From: Streptomyces antibioticus
GTDB taxonomy: Bacteria; Actinomycetota; Actinomycetes; Streptomycetales; Streptomycetaceae
Length of the DNA: 64,000 bases
Assembly: GCF_002019855.1 (NCBI RefSeq)
Contig: NZ_CM007717.1
Location: 6,057,043 to 6,121,042, forward strand
Direction: 5' to 3'
Shown here: one piece after another, positions 34,910 through 42,694 of the stretch
How the letters are laid out: every line of letters begins with the position of its first letter
Position numbering within the stretch: position 1 is the first letter of the stretch
Translations under genes and position numbers: made by a program
The notes under the pieces: model-generated
What the model was told of the DNA's origin: nothing
Databases searched by the model: none
What the model saw: only the letters and a program-made list of their open reading frames with translations

Positions 34910-36394
34910 GTGAGCGGCAACGGCGGAAGCGGGAACAGCGCGGTGAGCGCGGACAAGCGCCCGAACGAGCTGCTCACGTCGTGGTTCGTGCGCAGCGGCT
35001 GGTCGAAGGGCGAACTGGCCCGTCAAGTCAACCGCCGAGCCCGTCAGTTGGGCGCCAACCACATCTCCACCGACACCTCACGCGTGCGCCGCTGGCTGGA
35101 CGGCGAGAACCCCCGCGAACCCATCCCCAGGATCCTGTCCGAGCTGTTCTCCGAGCGCTTCGGCTGTGTCGTCTCCGTCGAGGACCTCGGACTGCGCGCC
35201 ACCCGCCAGATGCCCTCCGCGACCGGCGTCGACCTGCCCTGGACCGGCCCGCAGACGGTGGCGCTGCTCAGCGAGTTCTCCCGCAGCGACCTGATGCTCG
35301 CGCGGCGCGGCTTCCTCGGCACCTCACTGACCCTGTCCGCGGGACCGTCCCTCATCGAACCCATGCAGCGCTGGCTGGTGCCCGCCCCGCCCGCCCCGCC
35401 CGAGGAGCCCGGGTCCGTCCCCACCAGCCGCGCCCGCGGCCGGCTCTCCCGGCCCGAGCTGGACCTGCTGGAGTCCACCACCGTGATGTTCCGGCAGTGG
35501 GACGCCCAGTGCGGCGGCGGTCTGCGCCGCAAGGCCGTCGTCGGACAGCTCCACGAGGTCACCGACCTCCTCCAGGAGCCCCAACCCGAGGCGACCTCCC
35601 GCAAACTCTTCAAGGTCGCCGCCGAACTCGCCGAACTGGCGGGCTGGATGAGCTACGACGTGGGGCTCCAGCCCACCGCCCAGAAGTACTTCGTCCTCGC
35701 CCTGCACGCCGCCAAGGAAGCCGGCGACCGCCCCCTCGGCTCGTACGTCCTGTCCAGCATGAGCCGCCAGATGATCCATCTCGGCCGCCCCGAGGACGCG
35801 TTGGAGCTGATCCACCTCGCCCAGTACGGCAGCCGCGACTGCGCGAGCCCCCGCACCCAGTCCATGCTGTATGCGATGGAGGCCCGCGCCTACGCCAACA
35901 TGGGACAGCCGGGGCGCTGCAAGCGGGCCGTGCGGATGGCCGAGGACACCTTCGCCGAGGCCGAGGAGTGGGACGAGCCGGACCCCGACTGGATCCGCTT
36001 CTTCTCCGAGGCCGAGCTGTACGGCGAGAACAGCCACTCCTTCCGCGACCTCGCCTATGTCGCCGGCCGCAGCCCCGCCTACGCCTCCCTCGCCGAACCC
36101 CTCATGCAGAAGGCCGTCGAACTCTTCGCGAACGACGGCGACCACCAGCGGTCCTACGTCCTCAACCTCATCGGCATGGCCACCGTCCACCTTCTGCGCC
36201 GCGAGCCCGAGCACAGCGCCACCCTCGCCGAGCAGGCCATGAGGGAGGCCAAGAAGGTCCGCTCCGAGCGCGTCAACACTCGTATCCGAAAGACGGTCGA
36301 CACCGCCGTCCGCGAGTTCGGTGAGCTGTCCGAGGTCGTCGACCTCACCGAGCGGCTCGCCATCGAACTCCCGGAGACCGCCGAAGCCGTCTGA
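34910..36394 (+). CDS. nsdA: NsdA, negative regulator of differentiation and antibiotic production
   Basis: 494 residues from the GTG at 34910. The N-terminal region (to about 85, GWSKGELARQVNRRARQLG ... RRWLDGENPREPIP) looks like a lambda-repressor-type DNA-binding segment. The rest is TPR-like helical repeats (SYVLSSMSRQMIHLGRPEDA; SMLYAMEARAYANMGQPGR). Position and sequence match NsdA of S. coelicolor, whose loss raises actinorhodin production and affects sporulation. An in-frame GTG at 34883 would add 9 residues; the downstream start agrees better with the family. Monocistronic, followed by the amtB control region. Confidence 0.92.
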   Translation: MSGNGGSGNSAVSADKRPNELLTSWFVRSGWSKGELARQVNRRARQLGANHISTDTSRVRRWLDGENPREPIPRILSELFSERFGCVVSVEDLGLRATRQMPSATGVDLPWTGPQTVALLSEFSRSDLMLARRGFLGTSLTLSAGPSLIEPMQRWLVPAPPAPPEEPGSVPTSRARGRLSRPELDLLESTTVMFRQWDAQCGGGLRRKAVVGQLHEVTDLLQEPQPEATSRKLFKVAAELAELAGWMSYDVGLQPTAQKYFVLALHAAKEAGDRPLGSYVLSSMSRQMIHLGRPEDALELIHLAQYGSRDCASPRTQSMLYAMEARAYANMGQPGRCKRAVRMAEDTFAEAEEWDEPDPDWIRFFSEAELYGENSHSFRDLAYVAGRSPAYASLAEPLMQKAVELFANDGDHQRSYVLNLIGMATVHLLRREPEHSATLAEQAMREAKKVRSERVNTRIRKTVDTAVREFGELSEVVDLTERLAIELPETAEAV

Positions 36395-36730
36395 ACCGCA
36401 CCTCCACCGAGGAAAACCCGAGAACCCCGGCCGCGGCCGGCCTTCCCGAACCGCCCGACTCGGCTCCCCCGTGCCAGGTCATCGGAAGGCCGACCGCGGC
36501 CGGTTTGCATCCCTCGGAGAAGGTTGCGCCACGATAACGATCCGCTCGGCGGACATCACCCAGTTCACCGACGCGTAACGCACCGGGTGCCTTCGTCACG
36601 ACGGCGAAACAACGAGGGGCGTCCACCGAAACCGCGCTGCGTCAATCTCATGGCGCATAACCGGCCCACCCCCTCACAACCCGCTCTGGCTATGCCCGCA
36701 CGGGGCCGCACCTACGACGAGGAGACGCCG
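36395..36730 (+). promoter_or_regulatory. amtB control region with a GlnR-like box
   Basis: No gene seen. GTCAC (36595-36599), six bases, GAAAC (36606-36610) fits the actinobacterial GlnR half-box pattern gTnAC-n6-GaAAc, about 120 bp before the amtB ATG. Other partial half sites nearby are GTAAC (36575-36579) and GAAAC (36628-36632). CCGGCCGCGGCCGG (36427-36440) is a palindrome after nsdA and may be its terminator. GAGGAG at 36718-36723 is the amtB ribosome binding site. Confidence 0.5.
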
Positions 36731-38071
36731 ATGGCATCAGCCATCACGCTTGCGGCGGACGCACCCACGCTGTCGTCCGCGAACACAGGCTTCATGCTCA
36801 TCTGTTCCGCCCTGGTGATGCTGATGACACCGGGCCTCGCCTTCTTCTACGGAGGCATGGTCCGCGTCAAGAGCACCCTGAACATGCTGATGATGAGCTT
36901 CATCAGCCTCGGCATCGTCACCATCCTGTGGGTGCTGTACGGGTTCTCCCTCGCGTTCGGCACCGACTCCGGCAGCGTCATCGGCTGGAACTCCGACTGG
37001 GTCGGCCTCAGCAACATCGGCCTGACCGAGCTGTGGGACGGCTACACCATCCCGGTGTTCGTCTTCCTCATCTTCCAGATGATGTTCGCCATCCTCACGC
37101 CCGCCCTGATCAGCGGCGCCCTGGCCGACCGCGTCAAGTTCACCGCCTGGGCCCTGTTCATCGCCCTGTGGGTCACCGTCGTCTACTTCCCCGTCGCCCA
37201 CTGGGTCTGGGGCGCCGGCGGCTGGGCCTACGAACTCGGCGTCATCGACTTCGCGGGCGGTACGGCCGTCCACATCAACGCCGGTGCCGCCGCCCTCGGC
37301 GTCATCCTGGTCATCGGCAAGCGCGTCGGCTTCAAGAAGGACCCGATGCGCCCGCACAGCCTCCCGCTGGTCATGCTCGGCGCCGCCCTGCTGTGGTTCG
37401 GCTGGTTCGGCTTCAACGCCGGCTCGTGGCTCGGCAACGACGACGGCGTCGGCGCGCTGATGTTCGTCAACACCCAGGTCGCCACCGGCGCCGCCGTCCT
37501 CGGCTGGCTCATCTACGAGAAGATCCGCCACGGCGCCTTCACCACGCTGGGCGCCGCCTCCGGCGCGGTCTCCGGCCTCGTCGCCATCACCCCGGCCGGC
37601 GGCGCCGTCTCCCCGCTCGGCGCGATCGCCGTCGGCGCCATCGCCGGTGTCCTGTGCGCCGCGGCCGTCGGCCTCAAGTACAAGTTCGGCTACGACGACT
37701 CCCTCGACGTGGTCGGCGTCCACCTCGTCGGCGGTGTCATCGGCTCCCTGCTGATCGGCTTCTTCGCCACCGGCAAGGGCCAGTCCGACGTCGAGGGCCT
37801 CTTCTACGGCGGCGGCCTCGACCAGTTCTGGAAGCAGTGCGCCGGAGTCTTCGGTGTCCTCGCCTACTCCCTGGTCGTCTCCGCGATCATCGCCTTCCTC
37901 CTGCACAAGACGATCGGGATGCGGGTCTCCGAGGACGAGGAAGTGGCGGGCATCGACCAGGCCGAGCACGCCGAGACCGCATACGACTTCAGCGGTGCCG
38001 GTGGTGGCGCCGCCCGCACGACCGCCGTCCCGGCCCCGGTGGCCGACGCGAGCAAGAAGGTGGACGCATGA
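36731..38071 (+). CDS. amtB: ammonium transporter AmtB
   Basis: 446-residue ammonium/ammonia channel with 11 predicted membrane segments. Pore features are visible: the first twin histidine in PVAHWVWGAGGW, the second in VVGVHLVGGVIGSLL, and FAILTPALISGALADR lining the periplasmic side. The cytoplasmic C-terminal tail contacts GlnK in related systems. ATG at 36731 with a GAGGAG site. The stop overlaps the glnK start by four bases (ATGA). A GlnR-like box upstream suggests induction under nitrogen limitation. Confidence 0.97.
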   Translation: MASAITLAADAPTLSSANTGFMLICSALVMLMTPGLAFFYGGMVRVKSTLNMLMMSFISLGIVTILWVLYGFSLAFGTDSGSVIGWNSDWVGLSNIGLTELWDGYTIPVFVFLIFQMMFAILTPALISGALADRVKFTAWALFIALWVTVVYFPVAHWVWGAGGWAYELGVIDFAGGTAVHINAGAAALGVILVIGKRVGFKKDPMRPHSLPLVMLGAALLWFGWFGFNAGSWLGNDDGVGALMFVNTQVATGAAVLGWLIYEKIRHGAFTTLGAASGAVSGLVAITPAGGAVSPLGAIAVGAIAGVLCAAAVGLKYKFGYDDSLDVVGVHLVGGVIGSLLIGFFATGKGQSDVEGLFYGGGLDQFWKQCAGVFGVLAYSLVVSAIIAFLLHKTIGMRVSEDEEVAGIDQAEHAETAYDFSGAGGGAARTTAVPAPVADASKKVDA

Positions 38072-38406
38072 AGCTCATCACCGCCGTCGTCAAGCCCCAC
38101 CGGCTCGACGAGATCAAGGAAGCCCTCCAGGCGTTCGGCGTCCACGGCCTGACGGTCACCGAGGCCAGCGGCTACGGCCGGCAGCGGGGACACACCGAGG
38201 TCTACCGCGGTGCCGAGTACACCGTCGACCTCGTGCCCAAGATCCGCATAGAGGTCCTGGCCGAGGACGACGACGCCGAACAGCTCATCGACGTCATCGT
38301 CAAGGCCGCCCGCACCGGCAAGATCGGTGACGGCAAGGTCTGGTCCCTCCCGGTCGAGACCGCCGTACGGGTCCGCACCGGCGAGCGCGGCCCGGACGCG
38401 CTCTGA
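38068..38406 (+). CDS. glnK: PII nitrogen regulatory protein GlnK
   Basis: 112-residue PII signalling protein. T-loop GRQRGHTEVYRGAEY with Tyr51, the site adenylylated (not uridylylated) by GlnD in Streptomyces. B-loop TGKIGDGKVW. Overlaps the amtB stop (ATGA) and precedes glnD by 26 bp, the standard actinobacterial amtB-glnK-glnD operon. Expected to block AmtB at high ammonium. Confidence 0.97.
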   Translation: MKLITAVVKPHRLDEIKEALQAFGVHGLTVTEASGYGRQRGHTEVYRGAEYTVDLVPKIRIEVLAEDDDAEQLIDVIVKAARTGKIGDGKVWSLPVETAVRVRTGERGPDAL

Positions 38407-38432
38407 CCGCAGAACAGAACAGGAGTCGCTGG

Positions 38433-40886
38433 GTGACGAGTACGGACATGCGCAACGATGCAGAGGACTCGGGACCCAGCGGCTACGCGGCGGCCCGGCT
38501 GCGCCTCCTCACCGAGGAGGCGCGGTCCGGGCCGCCGCGCCGTGCGGCCCTGTCCCGGCTCACCGACGAATGGCTGACCGGCCTCTTCACCGCCGGCGCC
38601 GAGGACCTGCGCGGCGTCTCCCTCGTCGCCGTCGGCGGCTACGGCCGCGGTGAACTCTCCCCCCGCAGCGACCTCGACCTGCTCCTCCTGCACGACGGCG
38701 GGGACGGCAAGGCCGTCGCCGCCCTCGCCGACCGCCTCTGGTACCCCGTCTGGGACCTCGGCCTCGCCCTCGACCACTCCGTCCGCACCCCCGCGGAGGC
38801 CCGGAGGACCGCCTCCGAGGACCTCAAGGTCCAGCTCGGCCTGCTCGACGCCCGCCATCTCGCCGGCGACCTCGGACTCACCTCCGCCCTGCGCACCACC
38901 GTCCTCGCCGACTGGCGCAACCAGGCCCCCAAACGCCTCCCCGAACTCCAGGAACTCTGCGCCGAACGCGCCGAACGCCAGGGCGAACTCCAGTACCTCC
39001 TGGAACCCGACCTCAAGGAGGCCCGCGGCGGCCTCCGCGACGCCACCGCCCTGCGCGCCGTCGCCGCCTCCTGGGTCGCCGACGCCCCCCGCGAGGGCCT
39101 CGACGACGCCCGCCGCCGCCTCCTCGACGTCCGCGACGCCCTCCACCTCGCCACCGGCCGCGCCACCGACCGGCTCGCCCTCCAGGAACAGGACCAGGTC
39201 GCCGCCGAACTCGGCCTCCTCGACGCCGACACCCTGCTGCGCCAGGTCTACGAGGCCGCCCGCGTCGTGTCGTACGCCAGCGACGTCACCTGGCGCGAAG
39301 TCGGCCGCGTGCTGCGCTCCCGCGCCGTACGGCCCCGGCTGCGCGCCATGCTCGGCGGCGGCAAACCCGTCGCCGAACGCTCCCCGCTCGCCGAAGGCGT
39401 CGTCGAACAGGACGGCGAGGTCGTGCTCGCCCGCGCCGCCCGCCCCGAACGCGACCCCGTGCTCCCGCTGCGCGCCGCGGCCGCCGCAGCCCAGGCCGGC
39501 CTCCCGCTCTCCCTGCACGCCGTACGCCGCCTCGCCGCCACCGTGCGCCCGCTGCCCACCCCCTGGCCCGCCGAGGCCCGCGAACAGCTCGTCACCCTGC
39601 TCGGCTCAGGACCGCCCACCATCGAGGTCTGGGAAGCCCTGGAGGCCGAGGGACTCATCACCCGCCTGCTGCCCGACTGGGAGCGGGTCCGCTGCCGCCC
39701 GCAACGCAACGCCGTCCACATCTGGACCGTCGACCGGCACCTCATCGAGACCGCCGTACGCGCCTCCGAGTTCACCCGCCGGGTCAGCCGCCCCGACCTC
39801 CTCCTCGTCGCCGCCCTCCTCCACGACATCGGCAAGGGCTGGCCCGGCGACCACTCGGTGGCCGGCGAGATCATCGTCAAGGACGTCGCCGCCCGCATCG
39901 GCTTCGACCGCGCGGACGTCACCGTCCTGTCCACCCTCGTACGGCACCACCTCCTGCTCGTCGAGACCGCCACCCGGCGCGACCTGGAGGACCCCGCCAC
40001 CGTCCGCTCCGTCGCCGAGGCGGTCGGCTCCCAGAGCACCCTCGAACTGCTGCACGCGCTCACCGAGGCCGACGCCCTGGCCACCGGGCCCGCCGCCTGG
40101 TCCACCTGGCGCGCCTCACTCGTCACGGACCTGGTCAAACGCGTCGCCGCGGTCCTCGCCGGGGACGAGCCCGACGAACCCGCCACCGCGGCGGCCACCG
40201 CCGAACAGGAACGCCTCGCCATCGAGGCCGTCGCCACCGGCAGCCCGGTGCTCGCCCTGCGCGCCCAGACCGAGCCCCCCGCCGACGACACCGAACAGCC
40301 GCCCGGCGACCCCGAACCCCTCGGCGTGGAACTGCTCATCGCCGTACCCGACCGCGAGGGCGTCCTGCCCGCCGTGGCCGGCGTCCTCGCCGTGCACCGC
40401 CTCACCGTCCGCACCGCCGAGCTGCGCGCCCTGGACCTGCCCGACGGCGTCGAGGGCTCCGTCCTGCTGCTGAACTGGCGGGTCGCCGCCGAGTACGGCT
40501 CCCTGCCCCAGGCCGCCCGGCTGCGCGCCGACCTCGTCCGCGCGCTGGACGGCACCCTGGACATCGCCGGCCGGCTCGCCGAACGCGACGCGGCCTACCC
40601 CCGGCGGCGCGGCGTCATCGCGCCCCCGCCCCGGGTCACGGTCGCCCCGGCCGCCTCCCGCCACGCCACGGTGATCGAGGTCCGCGCCCAGGACGCCCCG
40701 GGCCTCCTCTTCCGCATCGGCACGGCCCTGGACGACGCGGGCGTGCGCGTCCGCAGCATGCACGTGTCCACGCTGGGCGCGAATGCCGTGGACGCCTTTT
40801 ACGTCACCGGGAGCGACGGCTCGCCCCTGCCGGGCGAGGAGGCCACGACGGTGGCACGCAAGCTGGAGGAGACGCTGCGGGCGTGA
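38433..40886 (+). CDS. glnD: PII nucleotidyltransferase/removing enzyme GlnD
   Basis: 817 residues. The nucleotidyltransferase motif GGYGRGELSPRSDLDL is at 68-83. An HD domain with LLHDIGKGWPGDHS is near 465. Two C-terminal ACT domains (about 630-700 and 745-815; EVRAQDAPGLLFRIGTALDD) sense glutamine. In S. coelicolor this enzyme adenylylates GlnK. GTG at 38433 with AGGAG at 38421-38425. The third gene of the nitrogen operon, ended by a strong hairpin. Confidence 0.95.
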   Translation: MTSTDMRNDAEDSGPSGYAAARLRLLTEEARSGPPRRAALSRLTDEWLTGLFTAGAEDLRGVSLVAVGGYGRGELSPRSDLDLLLLHDGGDGKAVAALADRLWYPVWDLGLALDHSVRTPAEARRTASEDLKVQLGLLDARHLAGDLGLTSALRTTVLADWRNQAPKRLPELQELCAERAERQGELQYLLEPDLKEARGGLRDATALRAVAASWVADAPREGLDDARRRLLDVRDALHLATGRATDRLALQEQDQVAAELGLLDADTLLRQVYEAARVVSYASDVTWREVGRVLRSRAVRPRLRAMLGGGKPVAERSPLAEGVVEQDGEVVLARAARPERDPVLPLRAAAAAAQAGLPLSLHAVRRLAATVRPLPTPWPAEAREQLVTLLGSGPPTIEVWEALEAEGLITRLLPDWERVRCRPQRNAVHIWTVDRHLIETAVRASEFTRRVSRPDLLLVAALLHDIGKGWPGDHSVAGEIIVKDVAARIGFDRADVTVLSTLVRHHLLLVETATRRDLEDPATVRSVAEAVGSQSTLELLHALTEADALATGPAAWSTWRASLVTDLVKRVAAVLAGDEPDEPATAAATAEQERLAIEAVATGSPVLALRAQTEPPADDTEQPPGDPEPLGVELLIAVPDREGVLPAVAGVLAVHRLTVRTAELRALDLPDGVEGSVLLLNWRVAAEYGSLPQAARLRADLVRALDGTLDIAGRLAERDAAYPRRRGVIAPPPRVTVAPAASRHATVIEVRAQDAPGLLFRIGTALDDAGVRVRSMHVSTLGANAVDAFYVTGSDGSPLPGEEATTVARKLEETLRA

Positions 40887-40894
40887 CCTTCGCG

Positions 40895-40924
40895 TCCCCG
40901 CCCGCTGATCACAGCAGGCGGGGA
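40895..40924 (+). terminator. terminator after glnD
   Basis: 13-bp stem with one mismatch (40895-40907 with 40912-40924) and loop ATCA, starting 9 bp after the glnD stop. Ends the amtB-glnK-glnD operon before ffh. Confidence 0.85.
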
Positions 40925-40996
40925 CGAATTGGTTGCTGAGCCGGATACCCTGGAGGGCAGCCCAGACTGTCGCCGACCCCAAGGACCGACGCCGCC

Positions 40997-42547
40997 GTGT
41001 TCGATACCCTCTCCGATCGCCTCTCAGCGACTTTCAAGAACCTGCGCGGCAAGGGACGGCTCTCCGAGGCGGACATCGACGCCACCGCCCGCGAGATCCG
41101 CATCGCGCTGCTCGAAGCCGACGTGGCCCTGCCGGTCGTGCGGACGTTCATCAAGAACGTCAAGGAGCGTGCCCTCGGCTCCGAGGTCTCCAAGGCCCTG
41201 AATCCCGCCCAGCAGGTCCTCAAGATCGTCAACGACGAACTGGTGACCATCCTCGGTGGTGAGACCCGTCGTCTGCGGTTCGCCAAGCAGCCGCCCACCG
41301 TGATCATGCTGGCCGGTCTCCAGGGTGCCGGTAAGACCACCCTCGCGGGCAAGCTCGGCCGCTGGCTGAAGGAGCAGGGCCACTCGCCGCTGCTCGTCGC
41401 CTGCGACCTCCAGCGCCCCAACGCCGTCAACCAGCTCAGCGTGGTCGCCGAGCGGGCCGGCGTGGCCGTCTACGCCCCGCAGCCGGGCAACGGCGTCGGC
41501 GACCCGGTCCAGGTCGCCAAGGACTCCATCGAGTTCGCCAAGACCCGGGTCCACGACATTGTCATCGTGGACACCGCCGGCCGCCTCGGTATCGACCAGG
41601 AGCTGATGCAGCAGGCCGCGGACATCCGCGACGCCGTCTCGCCCGACGAGATCCTGTTCGTCGTCGACGCGATGATCGGCCAGGACGCCGTCAACACCGC
41701 CGAGTCCTTCCGTGACGGCGTCGGCTTCGACGGCGTGGTGCTCTCCAAGCTCGACGGTGACGCCCGCGGTGGTGCGGCGCTGTCGATCCGGCAGATCACC
41801 GGCAAGCCGATCATGTTCGCCTCGAACGGCGAGAAGCTCGACGACTTCGACGCCTTCCACCCGGACCGGATGGCCTCCCGCATCCTCGACATGGGTGACC
41901 TGCTCACCCTGATCGAGCAGGCGGAGAAGACGTTCAGCCAGGAAGAGGCCGAGAAGATGGCCTCCAAGCTGGCGTCCAAGAAGGGCCAGGACTTCACCCT
42001 GGACGACTTCCTGGCCCAGATGGAGCAGGTCAGGAAGATGGGCAGCATCAGCAAGCTGCTCGGGATGCTGCCCGGTATGGGGCAGATCAAGGACCAGATC
42101 AACAACCTCGACGAGCGGGACGTCGACCGCACCGCCGCGATCATCAAGTCGATGACCCCGGGCGAGCGCCAGGACCCGACGATCATCAACGGCTCGCGCC
42201 GCGCCCGTATCGCCAAGGGTTCCGGTGTCGAGGTCAGCGCCGTGAAGGGCTTGGTCGAGCGGTTCTTCGAGGCCCGCAAGATGATGTCCCGGATGGCCCA
42301 GGGCGGCGGCATGCCGGGTATGCCGGGGATCCCGGGCATGGGCGGCGGCCCGGGCCGGCAGAAGAAGCAGCCGAAGCAGGCCAAGGGCAAGCAGCGCTCG
42401 GGCAACCCGATGAAGCGCAAGCAGCAGGAGGAAGAGGCGGCCCGTCGCCGGGAGGCCGGCGCCCAGGGCGGCAACGCGTTCGGGCTGCCGCAGCAGGGCG
42501 CCCAGGACTTCGAGCTGCCGGACGAGTTCAAGAAGTTCATGGGCTGA
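40997..42547 (+). CDS. ffh: signal recognition particle protein Ffh
   Basis: 516-residue SRP54 GTPase. N domain 1-90. G domain with GLQGAGKTTLAGK (about 107-119), DTAGRLGIDQELM and SKLDGDARGG. M domain from about 300, with the methionine-rich finger loop and the RNA-binding region TIINGSRRARIAKGSG. A Gly/Met/Pro stretch (GGGMPGMPGIPGMGGG) and a basic, Gln-rich tail follow. GTG start at 40997. The stop codon lies inside a 24-bp tandem duplication that repeats the last codons and the stop. Confidence 0.97.
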   Translation: MFDTLSDRLSATFKNLRGKGRLSEADIDATAREIRIALLEADVALPVVRTFIKNVKERALGSEVSKALNPAQQVLKIVNDELVTILGGETRRLRFAKQPPTVIMLAGLQGAGKTTLAGKLGRWLKEQGHSPLLVACDLQRPNAVNQLSVVAERAGVAVYAPQPGNGVGDPVQVAKDSIEFAKTRVHDIVIVDTAGRLGIDQELMQQAADIRDAVSPDEILFVVDAMIGQDAVNTAESFRDGVGFDGVVLSKLDGDARGGAALSIRQITGKPIMFASNGEKLDDFDAFHPDRMASRILDMGDLLTLIEQAEKTFSQEEAEKMASKLASKKGQDFTLDDFLAQMEQVRKMGSISKLLGMLPGMGQIKDQINNLDERDVDRTAAIIKSMTPGERQDPTIINGSRRARIAKGSGVEVSAVKGLVERFFEARKMMSRMAQGGGMPGMPGIPGMGGGPGRQKKQPKQAKGKQRSGNPMKRKQQEEEAARRREAGAQGGNAFGLPQQGAQDFELPDEFKKFMG

Positions 42548-42573
42548 CGGTTCAAGAAGTTCATGGGCTGACG
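42526..42573 (+). repeat. 24-bp tandem duplication across the ffh stop codon
   Basis: Two identical 24-bp units lie back to back (42526-42549 and 42550-42573). The first contains the last six sense codons and TGA of ffh. The second, being in frame, encodes FKKFMG and a second TGA. Readthrough would add seven residues (RFKKFMG). Probably a recent slippage or duplication event. Confidence 0.9.
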
Positions 42574-42596
42574 GCTTCCGCCGCCCTGGTGTCGCC

Positions 42597-42633
42597 CCGA
42601 GGGCGCTCTCCCCGCGCGGGAGGGCGCCCTCGG
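42597..42633 (+). terminator. terminator after ffh
   Basis: A 16-bp stem with one G-U pair (42597-42612 with 42618-42633) and loop of five bases, about 50 bp past the ffh stop. Clear hairpin without a U-tract. Confidence 0.85.
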
Positions 42634-42694
42634 CGCGTACGGGGTGGCGTCCTCAGCGCATGCCGACGTACTCCATGTGCCGTAACGTCCAGAT

